Both the position numbers and the translations under genes were made by a program. Of a DNA stretch of 64,000 nucleotides, positions 8,304 to 18,437 are shown piece by piece. This DNA comes from Deltaproteobacteria bacterium (GTDB taxonomy: Bacteria; Myxococcota_A; Polyangia; Polyangiales; JADJMO01), in NCBI GenBank assembly GCA_016182965.1, contig JACPFM010000009.1, positions 1 through 64,000 of the forward strand, written 5' to 3'. How positions within the stretch are numbered: position 1 is the first letter of the stretch; every line of letters begins with the position of its first letter. The notes beneath the pieces were generated by a model, which saw only the letters and a program-made list of their open reading frames with translations, was not told the DNA's origin and ran no database searches.

Positions 8304-9003
8304 TGACGTATCCCGTCGCTGCGGTGCCCTGCGGCCCGCAGACTGTCACCGCGGCGCTGTAGGTCTCGGTGCAACAACCGACCGCCGGGAGTTGCCAGTC
8401 GACCGTCGATGCGGTCCCCACGATGTTGCCGGCGCCGGTGTACCAACGCCATGTGAGCGGCGCCTCGCCGGGCGGCGACGCCTCGGCGTGCACCCTGGTC
8501 GTGCATGAGCCCTCGCACTCGGTCTCTTGCACGAACATGTTCTTCTCCGCCGACACCGCGCGCAGCGTCGGCGGCGCGGCCTCCGTCGTCTCGCACGAGG
8601 TCGCTCCGGGCGGGGCGACGCAGAGGCGCAGCACGCGCGAGGGCGCGCCGTGCGCGTTGATGGCGAAGTTCACCGTGACGGCGTAGACGCCTGGCGTGCT
8701 CGGCGCCGTCCACAGGACCTCCGCCGCCGAGGAGCCTGGCTCGAGGAGGCCGTCGCAGGCCATCCATAGAAGCACCGGCGCGCCGTCGTCCTTCGAGAGC
8801 CGCGCCGGATCGCGGAGCGTCACCCGGTCGCCCGCGTGAATGAGCTTCGGGGCGACGATGCCTTCGATCAACGCCGAATTCGCGTCGAGCACGAACGGAT
8901 CCGACTCCGTCTTCTCGTCGACGGGACGAAGGTCACCGAAGCAGGCGGACGCGAGGACGCCGGTGGCGGCAACGAACAACGAGCTCCTGAGCAGGCGCCT
9001 CAT
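8281..9003 (-). CDS. Lipoprotein with Ig/PKD-like domains, first gene of operon
   Basis: A 240-residue lipoprotein (VLASACFGD). The body has beta-sandwich features: 'AEVLWTAPSTPGVYAVTVNF' and 'LTWRWYTGAGNIVGTAST' look like two Ig/PKD-like folds. Eight or more Cys are probably disulfide-paired. No catalytic motif is seen. GAGGAG lies upstream of the ATG at 9003. It heads the leftward operon of lipoproteins, barrel, propellers and cupredoxins, and the intergenic region to the divergent kinase at 9263 should hold its promoter. Confidence 0.75.
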   Translation of the reverse strand: MRRLLRSSLFVAATGVLASACFGDLRPVDEKTESDPFVLDANSALIEGIVAPKLIHAGDRVTLRDPARLSKDDGAPVLLWMACDGLLEPGSSAAEVLWTAPSTPGVYAVTVNFAINAHGAPSRVLRLCVAPPGATSCETTEAAPPTLRAVSAEKNMFVQETECEGSCTTRVHAEASPPGEAPLTWRWYTGAGNIVGTASTVDWQLPAVGCCTETYSAAVTVCGPQGTAATGYVNVVVIPG

Positions 9004-9030
9004 GGCAGTTCACTCCTCGACGCCGCCTGA

Positions 9031-9045
9031 GCAGACCTCATGCCG
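9031..9045 (-). promoter_or_regulatory. Possible sigma54 (-24/-12) promoter for the 9003 operon
   Basis: On the minus strand CGGCATGAGGTCTGC has GG and GC separated by 10 bases, as sigma54 requires, but several other positions deviate. Initiation would fall near 9019, leaving a short leader with the GAGGAG site. The divergent NtrC-type activator makes this plausible. Confidence 0.35.
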
Positions 9046-9262
9046 TTGCGGGCTCGCGTTCCCGGCAGCGCGTATTCAGGCGCAATCCTCGTGTCCCGCC
9101 CGGGCTCGCCGCCCGACGCGTCGGCGACGGCGGCGAGGCGCCCGGTCAATTTGCCCGAGCGATCGCGCGCCGCTGCGGAATCAGCGAAGGTACGTAGCTT
9201 GCTCGGGCATCGGCCCGATGGTGACCGATGTCAGTCGCGTCGCTGAATCGGGAGATCGCAAG

Positions 9263-10997
9263 ATGCTAAGCCCGCTCGAAATGAAGCCGCTCGAGCGACT
9301 CATTCGTCTGCGCTGGCTCGCGTCGGCCACGGCGCTCGGCGTGCTGACGGTGGGTGTGATGGTTCATCGGGAGCTCTCGCTGCGCCCGGCGTTCGCGGTC
9401 GCGGTGCTCATTCCCCTCTCCAACGTCGTGCATCGTGCACTCGCGCGGCGGAGCGTCGCCGCGCGCCGTCTGCTGCTCGTGCAGTTCGGCGCCGATCTGA
9501 TCCTGCTCACGGCGCTGCTCGGCTGCCTCGGCGGCATCGACGGTCCGGTGCTGCCGCTCTACTTGTTTCACGCGCTCCTCGCGACCGTCCTCCTCGAGAA
9601 GAAGGACGCCATCGCGATGGCGGTCAGCGCCGTCCTGCTCGCCGCGGGGCTCGCCGCGCTCCAGGTCGCGGGCGCACCGTTCCCGCTGCGAGGGATCGCG
9701 TTCGCCAGCGCGCTGATCCGCACCGGCAGGCCGGTCGCGGCGATGAGCCCCTACGTCGTCGCGCAGGTCGTGACGTTCTCGCTCGTGATCGTGGTCGCGA
9801 TCGTGTTGCTGCTGCCGGTCGTCGGGGAGGCACGGGAGCAACGGGCGCAGCTGCAGGTCGCCGAGGCGCACGCGCGCGCGCAGCTCGCCGCCCTCGAGCA
9901 GCTCCTCGACAACACCGGTACCATGATGACGGTGGTCGATCGGGATCACCGCCTCGTCTGGTTCAACCGCGTCGCGAGGGAGCGTCTCCCCGCGTTGAAG
10001 ATCGGCGAGGTGCGCGTCTGCTTCGATCCCGCCGAACCGATGGGGGGACCCGAGCCGCCCGAGTGCCCCTCCTGCCACGCGTTGCGCACGGGCAAGAGCT
10101 GGACGGGCGACTTCTCGATGGCCGTTCCCGGGCAGAAGCCGCGGATCTTCCGCGTGTACGCGACGCCGATCACCGACGACGAATCGGGCCCGGTCGATCG
10201 CGTCGTCGAGCTGATCATGGACGTCACCGAGGAGCGCGAGAACGAGATCAAGCTCGTCGAAGCGCGCAAGACGGCCGGCATCGCGCAGCTCGCCGCCGGG
10301 GTGGCGCACGAGATGGGGACGCCGCTCGCCTCGATCGGCGCCGGGCTTCGCAGCCTCCGCCGCGGCTGGGAGCAGTGGGCGCAGAAGGACGAGCCCGAAG
10401 GGCGACGTTTCGGCCAGATCCTCGAGGATCTCGCGGCGCAGACCACCCGCTGTCAGCGCGTCACCGAGTCGCTCCTCGGCTACTCGCGCCAGCTCAGGAG
10501 CCACCTCGAGCCCACCGAGCTCGACCGCGTCATCCGCGGTGCCATCGAAGATCTCGGTTCGCGACGAAACCTGCAGGGCACGGAGATCGTTTACGCATCT
10601 GCCGGGGCATCGGTGCCGCAGGTGCGCTGCGATCCCGATCACCTCCGGCTCGTGTTGGTGAACGTCCTCACGAACGCGTTCGACGCGGTGCGGCACGCCA
10701 ATCGGACCAAAGGACGGGTGCGTGTCGACGTGAAGGTGCCCGAATCCGCAGGGTTCGCCGAGATCCAGGTCATCGACAACGGGGTGGGCATGTCGCCGGA
10801 GATCATGGAGAAGGCCTTCGATCCTTTCTTCACCACCAAGCAGGTCGGCGAGGGCTCGGGCCTCGGGCTCTCGGTGAGCCGCGGGCTGCTCGAAGACATG
10901 GGCGGGTCGCTCACGTTGCGCAGCGAGCCCGGGCGCGGCGCGATGGCCGTCCTGCGACTCGCGACCGAGGCGGCGGCGGCGAGCGGGGAGGACCAGC

Positions 10998-11005
<8 letters not shown>
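9263..11005 (+). CDS. Membrane histidine kinase with PAS domain (NtrB-like)
   Basis: A 580-residue sensor kinase. Four to six hydrophobic segments (residues about 20-190) are followed by a coiled linker and a PAS domain (about 210-325), then HisKA with phospho-acceptor His349 (GVAHEMGTPLASI). The HATPase domain has the motifs 'NVLTNAFDAV', 'DNGVGMSPE' and 'GEGSGLGLSVS'. The PAS contains CPSCH (268-272). This matches a known 'CPxCP' PAS variant and is unlikely to be a heme site, as it is cytoplasmic. GGGAG about 9 bases upstream supports the start. It overlaps its cognate regulator by 8 bases and is divergent from the lipoprotein/cupredoxin operon, which it probably controls. Confidence 0.92.
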
Positions 11006-12401
<1,396 letters not shown>

Positions 12402-12410
12402 CGCATCGTC

Positions 12411-13367
12411 CTACGGCGCCGAAGGATCGTGGGAGAGCCAGTCGAAGACGCCGCGGTGGGCGAGCGACTTCACGTAGCCGGTGAGCAACCACAATCGCCG
12501 CTCGCCGAACTTCGCGCGATCTGGATCGCTCAGGGCGAAGATCTGCTCATCGGTCGGGAGCGTCTGGACGAACGCGGTGACCTTCGCGCGGATCGCCGGA
12601 TCGAGCTTGTCGATGTGCTTGCCGAGATCGGCGAGGCCCTCCTTGCCCACGACCACCGCGAGCCGGAAGGTCGGCATCGGCGTGCCATCGAGGCCCGTCG
12701 CGATCGTGCGATAGAGATCCGCGCCGGTCGCTCCGCTCTTGTACACGCCGCGCGTGAGGTCCGCGGGGCGGATCGGGCGCTTCCATTCGTCCGCGAGCGT
12801 CGCCGCCGCCGGACCGTCGCCTTCGCCGTAGACGCCGTGGCACTCCCAGCAGCGGAAGGTGAAGTAGAACATCCGACCGACCTCGAGGTCGGTAGCGCTC
12901 GGGGGCGGGGGCTCGGGCGGGATCGCGATCGGCGCGCGGGCCGACTCTGGCTCCGCGGCGAACCGCGGCGAGAAGCTCTCGATGTACTGCGCGATCGCCT
13001 CGATCTCGCGCGGCGACAGCAGGCTGCGCCACGCCGGCATCGTCGTGCCCGGGATGCCCTGACCGATGGTGCGGACGAGATCGGCGCGCACCGGCAGCTT
13101 GCCCGCGTCGGTCGTGCGGAACTCGTAGAGGCCGCGGGTGAAGTCGCGCGGCGCGGGGCTCCCGTAGACGTGCGCAGTCGGTCCGCGGCCGTCGCCGTGG
13201 ATGCCATGGCACGTCGCGCAGCGTTGCTCGTAGAGGCGTTTTCCGTCGCTCGCTTCGGCGCCGCTCGGGCTGCTCGGCGAAGCCGGCTGCGGCGTCGAGC
13301 ACGCGGGCAGCATCGCCGCCGCGGCGGACGAGAGCGTCGCCGCGGCGACCATCCATTCGATTCGCAT
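12411..13367 (-). CDS. Diheme c-type cytochrome lipoprotein
   Basis: A 318-residue protein. The lipobox MLPAC is followed by two cytochrome c domains. The first has CATCH, then 'HGDGRGP' and a Met in 'GTTMPAWRSLLS'. The second has CWECH with 'GEGDGP' and 'GTPMPTFRL' as the axial Met region. A C-terminal extension of about 70 residues ('EQIFALSDPDRAKFGERRLW') is not recognised. AGGAGA precedes the ATG. It is the last gene of a three-gene operon with a barrel bearing a heme-like motif and a small lipoprotein. It probably passes electrons between periplasm and outer membrane. Confidence 0.9.
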   Translation of the reverse strand: MRIEWMVAAATLSSAAAAMLPACSTPQPASPSSPSGAEASDGKRLYEQRCATCHGIHGDGRGPTAHVYGSPAPRDFTRGLYEFRTTDAGKLPVRADLVRTIGQGIPGTTMPAWRSLLSPREIEAIAQYIESFSPRFAAEPESARAPIAIPPEPPPPSATDLEVGRMFYFTFRCWECHGVYGEGDGPAAATLADEWKRPIRPADLTRGVYKSGATGADLYRTIATGLDGTPMPTFRLAVVVGKEGLADLGKHIDKLDPAIRAKVTAFVQTLPTDEQIFALSDPDRAKFGERRLWLLTGYVKSLAHRGVFDWLSHDPSAP

Positions 13368-13399
13368 GATCTTCTCCTGCCTCGATCCTCGCGGTGTCA

Positions 13400-14566
13400 T
13401 CAGAAAAACACGTGCGCCATGGCGATGTACTCGGACAGGCCGTCGAGCGACCGCGACGCGGGACCCTTGCCCCAGACGTGTCGATAGAGCGCTTTCAGCT
13501 CGAGGTTCGGCATGGGGTAGACCTCGAACCCGAGCGCGACCCGCCTCATGCTGCCGGACTTCGTGTCGAGGTCCGGCTCGCGGTATTCGAAGTTGAAGGT
13601 GAGCTCGAGACCGCGCACGACGAGCACGTCGAGCTCCTGGTGCGACTGGAACGAGTAGGACTTCGAGTCTGTCTTGTTGGCGGAGAACGGCTCGAGACGT
13701 ACGAGATCGGCCTCCGCGAGGTAGGTGAACCTCCCGAGCGACGCGCCGCCGAAGAGACCGGCGCGCCACAGGTTGCTCCGGCCGTCGACCGTCTTGCCGC
13801 TGGCGTCGCTCTTCACGCCCGTCTGGTTCCGGTAATACGAGCCGCCGAACATGAGGCGGAGCGGACCGAGCCGCCCGAGCGCCTCGACGCGCGCGACGAA
13901 CGCCTTTCCCTTGTTGTCGTCGAGCTGTCGTTCGCCAGGCACGCCGTTGAGCAGGCCGACTTGCACGAGGAACGGCGCGATCTGAGCGCCGACCTCGACC
14001 CCCTGTTCCTTGTCGCGCGGGCCGTAGCCGATGTCCTGGCGGATCCAGAGGTTGTGGTTCTCGAGCCTCAGGCCGTACGTCGGCATGAATCGACCCGCCT
14101 TGACGTACACGGACGCCCAATCGGTCAGCGGCTTCTGATAGAGCGCGATCGCTTCGAAAGAGCCATACGCGCCCTGGTCGTAATAGAGCGTGAGGCCGTC
14201 GAACACCCTCGCCGCGACGTACAGGTCCGCCTGCATCTGAAAGAAGGTGCGGAGCCCCTCGCCAGTCTTCGGGCGCTGGTCGATGTACGCGGTGCGCGCG
14301 TCGGCCCCGAAAGCTAGCGTGTCGCCGAGATCGAGCTGGGGGGCGCGCTCGCGAGAGCCGGGGAAGCCGAGGGGGAGCCGCGTCGGTCCGTACACGTAGC
14401 GTCCATAGGCGTTGCGCATGCCGCCGCCCGACGGGTTCACGTGACACGTGGAGCAGGGCACACCTTCGCGCAGCGCGAACCGGGGGAGCGACCAGGCGGG
14501 CAGCGCGAAGAGCGAGACGACGATGAAGGCGAGGGTCGCAGCGACCGCGTGGGCGAGGCGCGTCAC
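13400..14566 (-). CDS. Outer-membrane porin-like barrel with N-terminal CxxCH motif
   Basis: A 388-residue protein starting at GTG, which overlaps the upstream TGA (GTGA). GGAGGA sits 7 bases before it, and no ATG is available. A signal peptide (to PAWSLP) is followed by 'EGVPCSTCHVNPSGGGMRN', a CxxCH motif at the mature N-terminus, then about 300 residues of amphipathic strands ending in 'AMAHVFF'. Barrel proteins with a single N-terminal heme-like motif occur in delta-proteobacterial electron-transfer loci. Whether heme is attached cannot be told here. Its position between a lipoprotein and a diheme cytochrome suggests an outer-membrane electron conduit. Confidence 0.82.
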   Translation of the reverse strand: MTRLAHAVAATLAFIVVSLFALPAWSLPRFALREGVPCSTCHVNPSGGGMRNAYGRYVYGPTRLPLGFPGSRERAPQLDLGDTLAFGADARTAYIDQRPKTGEGLRTFFQMQADLYVAARVFDGLTLYYDQGAYGSFEAIALYQKPLTDWASVYVKAGRFMPTYGLRLENHNLWIRQDIGYGPRDKEQGVEVGAQIAPFLVQVGLLNGVPGERQLDDNKGKAFVARVEALGRLGPLRLMFGGSYYRNQTGVKSDASGKTVDGRSNLWRAGLFGGASLGRFTYLAEADLVRLEPFSANKTDSKSYSFQSHQELDVLVVRGLELTFNFEYREPDLDTKSGSMRRVALGFEVYPMPNLELKALYRHVWGKGPASRSLDGLSEYIAMAHVFF

Positions 14567-15018
14567 TTGGCGTCCTCCAGCACGATGTCGGCGCCTTCGG
14601 CGATGTGGGTGGCGTCGACGGGCAGCAGCCGACCGCTCGCCGAATAGCCGTGGGGGTCGCGCGCGGCGTTGAGCTGACCGATGTTGCGCGTGTCGGCGGG
14701 ATCGACGTCGACGAGCGCGCCGACCACGTACGACCCCGGCGGCAAGTTGTCGAACGTGTATCGATACGGGAGCTGATACTGCTCGATCAGCCGCCAGGCG
14801 ACGGGCGGTCCCTTGGGCGGGAAGGCGCGGTAGACCGCGATCGCGAGCGGACGACCGTGCCCGGCGGCGGCCCCCGCGTACGTGATCGTCCCCGAAATGC
14901 TCGCCGTCTGCGGCGCCGTCTCGCTCGTCCCACACGCAAGGAGAGAGATACAGAAGAGACAGACGATTGCGCGCGCGGTCCTCATCGACCACGCAGCCAC
15001 GTGCGTTGACATACGCAT
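14563..15018 (-). CDS. Small lipoprotein with carboxypeptidase-regulatory-like fold
   Basis: A 151-residue lipoprotein (SLLACGTSE). The domain 'ASISGTITYAGAAAG ... YTFDNLPPGSYVVGALVD' matches a transthyretin/CarboxypepD_reg-like beta sandwich. The start at 15018 is backed by GAGAAGGA 7 bases upstream; internal ATGs at 15012 and 14988 are alternatives. It heads the operon driven by the -24/-12 site at 15084-15098 and overlaps the barrel gene by 4 bases. It is likely a structural partner of the barrel or cytochrome. Confidence 0.75.
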   Translation of the reverse strand: MRMSTHVAAWSMRTARAIVCLFCISLLACGTSETAPQTASISGTITYAGAAAGHGRPLAIAVYRAFPPKGPPVAWRLIEQYQLPYRYTFDNLPPGSYVVGALVDVDPADTRNIGQLNAARDPHGYSASGRLLPVDATHIAEGADIVLEDAK

Positions 15019-15083
15019 CCTCGGGTCCTTCTCGCCGGCGGTGCTTCGACGACGTCGGCCGGCATCGACGCACGCGTCACCGA

Positions 15084-15098
15084 GCAAGGCATGTGCCG
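15084..15098 (-). promoter_or_regulatory. Sigma54 (-24/-12) promoter for the barrel/diheme operon
   Basis: The minus strand reads CGGCACATGCCTTGC. GG and GC are 10 bases apart, and GGCAC and TTGC match the consensus exactly. Initiation would be near 15072, about 54 bases before the ATG at 15018. The nearby NtrC-type activator (10998-12401) is a natural regulator. Confidence 0.65.
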
Positions 15099-15263
15099 CG
15101 CTCGCGATCACTGCGTACATCGCGTCAGCCCGTGCGCGCCGCGCGCTCCGTGCGACGACCGCGTGCGACTCGCCCGGTCACTTTGCACGGCGCGACGCCG
15201 GCGCGCGCGCTGCGACGTTTCGGCGACGAGCGAATTGCCTATCGTTCCCGGCGTCGACCCGGT

Positions 15264-15279
15264 TGGTCACGAGCTTGCT
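15264..15279 (+). promoter_or_regulatory. Sigma54-like (-24/-12) element upstream of 15291
   Basis: TGGTCACGAGCTTGCT has GG-N10-GC spacing and an exact TTGCT. The predicted start of transcription (about 15290) is almost at the first ATG of the gene at 15291. It would therefore give a nearly leaderless message, or indicate that translation starts further downstream. It may also serve the cytochrome at 15801. Confidence 0.45.
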
Positions 15280-15290
15280 AACCGGCGCGC

Positions 15291-15767
15291 ATGCCGTCGA
15301 CGAGACGATCGGTGCTCGCATGGTGTGCACTCGTGCTCGCAGGATGCGGCGCGGCCCCGACGGCGAGCCCGACGCCGGTCGCAGACGCGGCGGCCGAGAC
15401 GGCGCCCGACACCGCGTCGATCGACGTGGGCGCTCCGGTCGATGCTGCAAACGGCGACGCGCCGCTCTCCTGCGAAGATCCGACCTCGTTCCCGAGGTTC
15501 GGGAGGACTTGCGTCGGCGACGCCGATTGCGCCGTCGGTCTCCATCGGATCGACTGCTGCGGCTCGCTCACGGCCGTCGGCCTCCGCGCCGATCAGCGCG
15601 CGTCGTTCGAAGCCGCCGAGTCGACGTGGCGCAGCGTCTGCCCGGAGTGCGACGTCTGCATGTGCAGCACCAAACCGACGACGACCGACTCCGGCCGGAC
15701 GGTGACCGACCCTTCGCGCGTCGTCGTCGCTTGCCAGAAGGACGTCTGCGTCACCGCGCCGGAGTGA
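15291..15767 (+). CDS. Cys-rich lipoprotein of unknown function
   Basis: A 158-residue protein. The lipoprotein signal (LVLAGCGAA) is followed by an Asp/Ala/Pro-rich linker and a domain with about ten Cys ('CVGDADCAVGLHRIDCCG', 'CPECDVCMC', 'ACQKDVC'). The Cys pairs are probably disulfides, as in many myxobacterial exported proteins; the double CC/CPEC motifs might also bind metal. It is preceded closely by a sigma54-like element and followed after 33 bases by a monoheme cytochrome gene, so the two are probably one transcript. Confidence 0.75.
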   Translation: MPSTRRSVLAWCALVLAGCGAAPTASPTPVADAAAETAPDTASIDVGAPVDAANGDAPLSCEDPTSFPRFGRTCVGDADCAVGLHRIDCCGSLTAVGLRADQRASFEAAESTWRSVCPECDVCMCSTKPTTTDSGRTVTDPSRVVVACQKDVCVTAPE

Positions 15768-15800
15768 GGGCGCGGCCCCCAACATCGACAGGAGCTCGAC

Positions 15801-16181
15801 ATGAACGGTCTTCGTGCACTGGTCGCCTTCGCGCTCGTCTGCGCGTGCCTCGCAGCCTGCGACAAGGACAAGGGCAGCGCCGCTGCGGCGCCGGCGATAT
15901 CCGAGGAGTCGAAGCAGGTCTTCGCGCAACGATGCGTCGCGTGCCACGGCGAGTCCGGAAAGGGTGACGGCCCCGGCGCTTCGGCGATGAACCCGAAGCC
16001 CCGCGACTACACGAGCGCGGAGTGGCAGAAGAGCGTGACCGACGACGATCTGAAGCAGGTGATCGTCAAGGGCGGCGCCGCCGTGGGGAAGAGCAGCCTC
16101 ATGCCGCCGAACCCCGACCTCGACGCCAAGCCGGAGGTGGTCGCGGGCGTCGTGGCGATCATCCGCAACTTCAAGAAATAG
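15801..16181 (+). CDS. Monoheme c-type cytochrome lipoprotein (paralogue of 39289-39696)
   Basis: A 126-residue protein. The lipobox CLAAC is followed by a short linker, the heme motif CVACH (45-49), and axial Met in 'SSLMPPNPDL'. The domain is nearly superimposable on the cytochrome at 39289-39696: both have 'KQVFAQRCVACHG', 'DDDL', 'VIVKGGAAVGKS' and 'LMPP'. AGGAG precedes the ATG. It is probably a periplasmic-face electron carrier. The pairing of this cytochrome with a kinase/NtrC pair occurs twice in the window. Confidence 0.92.
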   Translation: MNGLRALVAFALVCACLAACDKDKGSAAAAPAISEESKQVFAQRCVACHGESGKGDGPGASAMNPKPRDYTSAEWQKSVTDDDLKQVIVKGGAAVGKSSLMPPNPDLDAKPEVVAGVVAIIRNFKK

Positions 16182-16215
16182 CGCCTCGGGCACGGCGCGT
16201 GCTTCGCGCGTGGGC

Positions 16216-16602
16216 ATGGCTCCCGCGGTGACCCCGAAGAGGCGAGTGGTGCTCGTCGTCGATCCCGATCGGCGCACCTGCTTCCTGCTCGCGCAGTTGC
16301 TCGGCGAAGAAGGCTACGACGTCGACACGGCGCTCGACGCCGAGGCGGCGATCCGCCGGCTCTCGTGCGATCCGCTCCCCGACGTCGTGGTCTCCGCGCT
16401 CGACCCGCCGAATGCAAATGGCGTGTCGGTCGGGCGTTTCGCGCGTTCGCGCGACGGCAGTATCCCGCTCATCGTCGTCAGGAGCCACCCGGAGCACATC
16501 CGGCGCGTGTTCGGGCTCGTGTATCCGCGACCGGTGGTGTTCGCGAAGCCGCTCGACTTCGTCGAGCTGGTCGCCGAGCTCGCTCGGGTCGCCCGATCGT
16601 GA
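16216..16602 (+). CDS. Degenerate response-regulator receiver protein
   Basis: A 128-residue single-domain protein. The receiver fold is clear: 'RVVLVVDPDRRT' at the N-terminus, 'PLIVVRSHPEH' and 'FAKPLDFVELV' with Lys111. The expected phospho-acceptor position in 'PDVVVSALDPPNANG' aligns with Ala61 rather than Asp, so it is probably not phosphorylated in the usual way. No clear ribosome site is seen; GTG at 16210 is an alternative start. No output domain is present. It may be a pseudo-receiver acting by protein interaction. Confidence 0.75.
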   Translation: MAPAVTPKRRVVLVVDPDRRTCFLLAQLLGEEGYDVDTALDAEAAIRRLSCDPLPDVVVSALDPPNANGVSVGRFARSRDGSIPLIVVRSHPEHIRRVFGLVYPRPVVFAKPLDFVELVAELARVARS

Positions 16603-16636
16603 GAAACCGCCGCCCGGTTCCGGCGTTGAGCATGCC

Positions 16637-17401
16637 ATGGGGCATTTCATGCGCCTCGCCGCCATTGGGCTGCTCTCGTTGACCGCCTGCAAGAAGGACG
16701 CGGATCCTCCCGCCATCGCCGAGACCCCGCCGCCTCCGGCCGCGAGCGCGTCGGCGAAGCCGAAGCAGGCAGCGCGTTACACCGTGACGGGGGACGGCAA
16801 GGTCGCGGTCACGATCGACGCGTCCCTCGAGAAGTTCAAGGGAGAGACGAAGAAGCTCTCGGGCACGCTCGACGTCGACCCGAACGACCTCGCGGCGTCG
16901 AAGGGCGAGGTCGTCGCCGATCTCGACGCGTTCGCCACCTCCACGTTCGGCGACGCCGACAAGGACGAGACGCAGACCGAGCACGCGAAGAACTGGTTCG
17001 AGCTCGGCGAGAAGGTCGAGCCCAAGAAGCGCGACGACTACCGGATGGCGCGCTTCACCATCGCCAAGGTGGAGGAGACGACGGTGAAGTCCCTCGCCAA
17101 CGCGCCGGAGAAGGACGGCGTGCGCGTGGTGACGCTGAAGGTCGCAGGCGATCTGCGGGTCCACGGAAGGAACGCGCCGAAGAGGGTGCGCCTCGAGATC
17201 CGCTTCAAGGGACCGGCTGACGCGCCGACGGAGATCGCCTTCAAGACGCTCGACCCGTTGACCGCGAGCCTCTCCGAGCACGACGTGAAGCCGCGCGATC
17301 TCGCCGGCAAGTTCCTCGCCGGCGCGCTCGAGAAGGTCGGGAAGAAGCTCGACGACAAGGCGTCGATCGCGGTCGAGGGGCACGCGGCGCCGTCGAAGTG
17401 A
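16637..17401 (+). CDS. YceI-like family lipoprotein
   Basis: A 254-residue protein. The signal 'MRLAAIGLLSLTACKKD' is a good lipobox. The start could be 16649 rather than 16637, as both ATGs are in frame. The domain 'YTVTGDGKVAVTIDASLEKFKGETKKL' and 'KVAGDLRVHGRNAPKRV' matches the YceI lipocalin-like fold, which binds isoprenoid-type lipids. An exported function in stress response or quinone handling is plausible. A second YceI protein lies at 28420-29088. It ends 13 bases before the convergent arsM gene. Confidence 0.82.
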   Translation: MGHFMRLAAIGLLSLTACKKDADPPAIAETPPPPAASASAKPKQAARYTVTGDGKVAVTIDASLEKFKGETKKLSGTLDVDPNDLAASKGEVVADLDAFATSTFGDADKDETQTEHAKNWFELGEKVEPKKRDDYRMARFTIAKVEETTVKSLANAPEKDGVRVVTLKVAGDLRVHGRNAPKRVRLEIRFKGPADAPTEIAFKTLDPLTASLSEHDVKPRDLAGKFLAGALEKVGKKLDDKASIAVEGHAAPSK

Positions 17402-17414
17402 TCGCGGCGGACGG

Positions 17415-18398
17415 TCAGCAGCAGCCTCCACCGCGGTAGTGGTACGTCGACTCGGTGACCATGAGGTCTCCTCGGCCGAGGACGCGCAGCGCCGCGGCGG
17501 TCTTGTCGCAGACCGGGAGCGGGAGGTCTCGTTCGACCACGTGCCCGCGTCCGTCGTCGAACTGCTCGTCGCCGCCGAAGTAGACCGCCGTCGCGCCGGT
17601 GAAGATGCACGGCCCGTCCGCCGGAACCGGGTCCTTGATCGCCACGACCTCGATGCTCTCGAGCAGGAGGTGGTCGTCGAGACCGTACCGCGCTCGATCG
17701 AGCACGCGATAGGGCGCGCGGGCACGAACCTCGATCGTGCCGAATCCGGCGCCGACGATCGCCGAGAGGTACTCGTCGTAGGTCAGCGCGCCCGACAGGC
17801 ACTCGGCGCGCAGCCGATGATCATCCGCGAGGTGGGCCGGAATCGGCCGCGTCGCGATCGGATCCGACAACGACAAGCGACCGTGCGGCCGAAGCACGCG
17901 GTGCATCTCCGACAGCGCGCGCGCGAGGTGCTCGCGCGTGAAGATGTTGAACAGGCAGTTCTGCGCCGCGAAATCGATCGACGCGTCGTCGACCGGGAGC
18001 GCGAGCGCGTCGCCCTCGCGCAGGTCGATGAAGTTCGGGTCGAACCACGGGTTCTCGACCGCCGCCGCGCGGAAGTTCGAACGGGCCTTCTCGAGCATCG
18101 GCCACACCGGATCGACCGCGATGACCGCGCCCGGTCGTCGCGCGAAATATGCGAGCTGCAGCGCCTCCATGCCGCCGCCGACCCCGACGTACAGGATGGT
18201 GTCGTGCGGTCGAAGGTCGCTCGGATGAACGGTCACGCCGCACCCGTAGTTCATCTCGCTCATCGCTCGCGGGATCGTCAGCCCCGGCAAGCGGCCGAGC
18301 GCAGACGTCGTGCAGCAGAGCTTCTTCTGTGGGGCGTGCGCTGCGTCGGCGTAGACCTCGCGAACGGACTCCAGGTACGAGCGTTCCGGCATCATCAT
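17415..18398 (-). CDS. arsM: Arsenite S-adenosylmethionine methyltransferase, arsenosugar-type ArsM
   Basis: A 327-residue enzyme that transfers methyl groups from SAM to arsenite. The N-terminus 'SYLESVREVYADAAHAPQKK' followed by LCCTTS, then 'EMNYGCGVTVHPSDL', is typical of the arsenosugar-biosynthesis ArsM group. The SAM motif is 'ILYVGVGGGMEAL', and 'DFAAQNCLFNIF' holds another conserved Cys. The C-terminus ends GGGCC, a possible extra arsenic-binding pair. It lies 39 bases downstream of a PiT phosphate/arsenate transporter gene and is probably co-transcribed. No arsS (radical SAM) partner is visible here, so the product may be simple methylarsenic. Confidence 0.85.
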   Translation of the reverse strand: MMMPERSYLESVREVYADAAHAPQKKLCCTTSALGRLPGLTIPRAMSEMNYGCGVTVHPSDLRPHDTILYVGVGGGMEALQLAYFARRPGAVIAVDPVWPMLEKARSNFRAAAVENPWFDPNFIDLREGDALALPVDDASIDFAAQNCLFNIFTREHLARALSEMHRVLRPHGRLSLSDPIATRPIPAHLADDHRLRAECLSGALTYDEYLSAIVGAGFGTIEVRARAPYRVLDRARYGLDDHLLLESIEVVAIKDPVPADGPCIFTGATAVYFGGDEQFDDGRGHVVERDLPLPVCDKTAAALRVLGRGDLMVTESTYHYRGGGCC

Positions 18399-18437
18399 CG
18401 TGGCGAAACGCGCGACGCGTGGCGAGGTTTCCGACCG

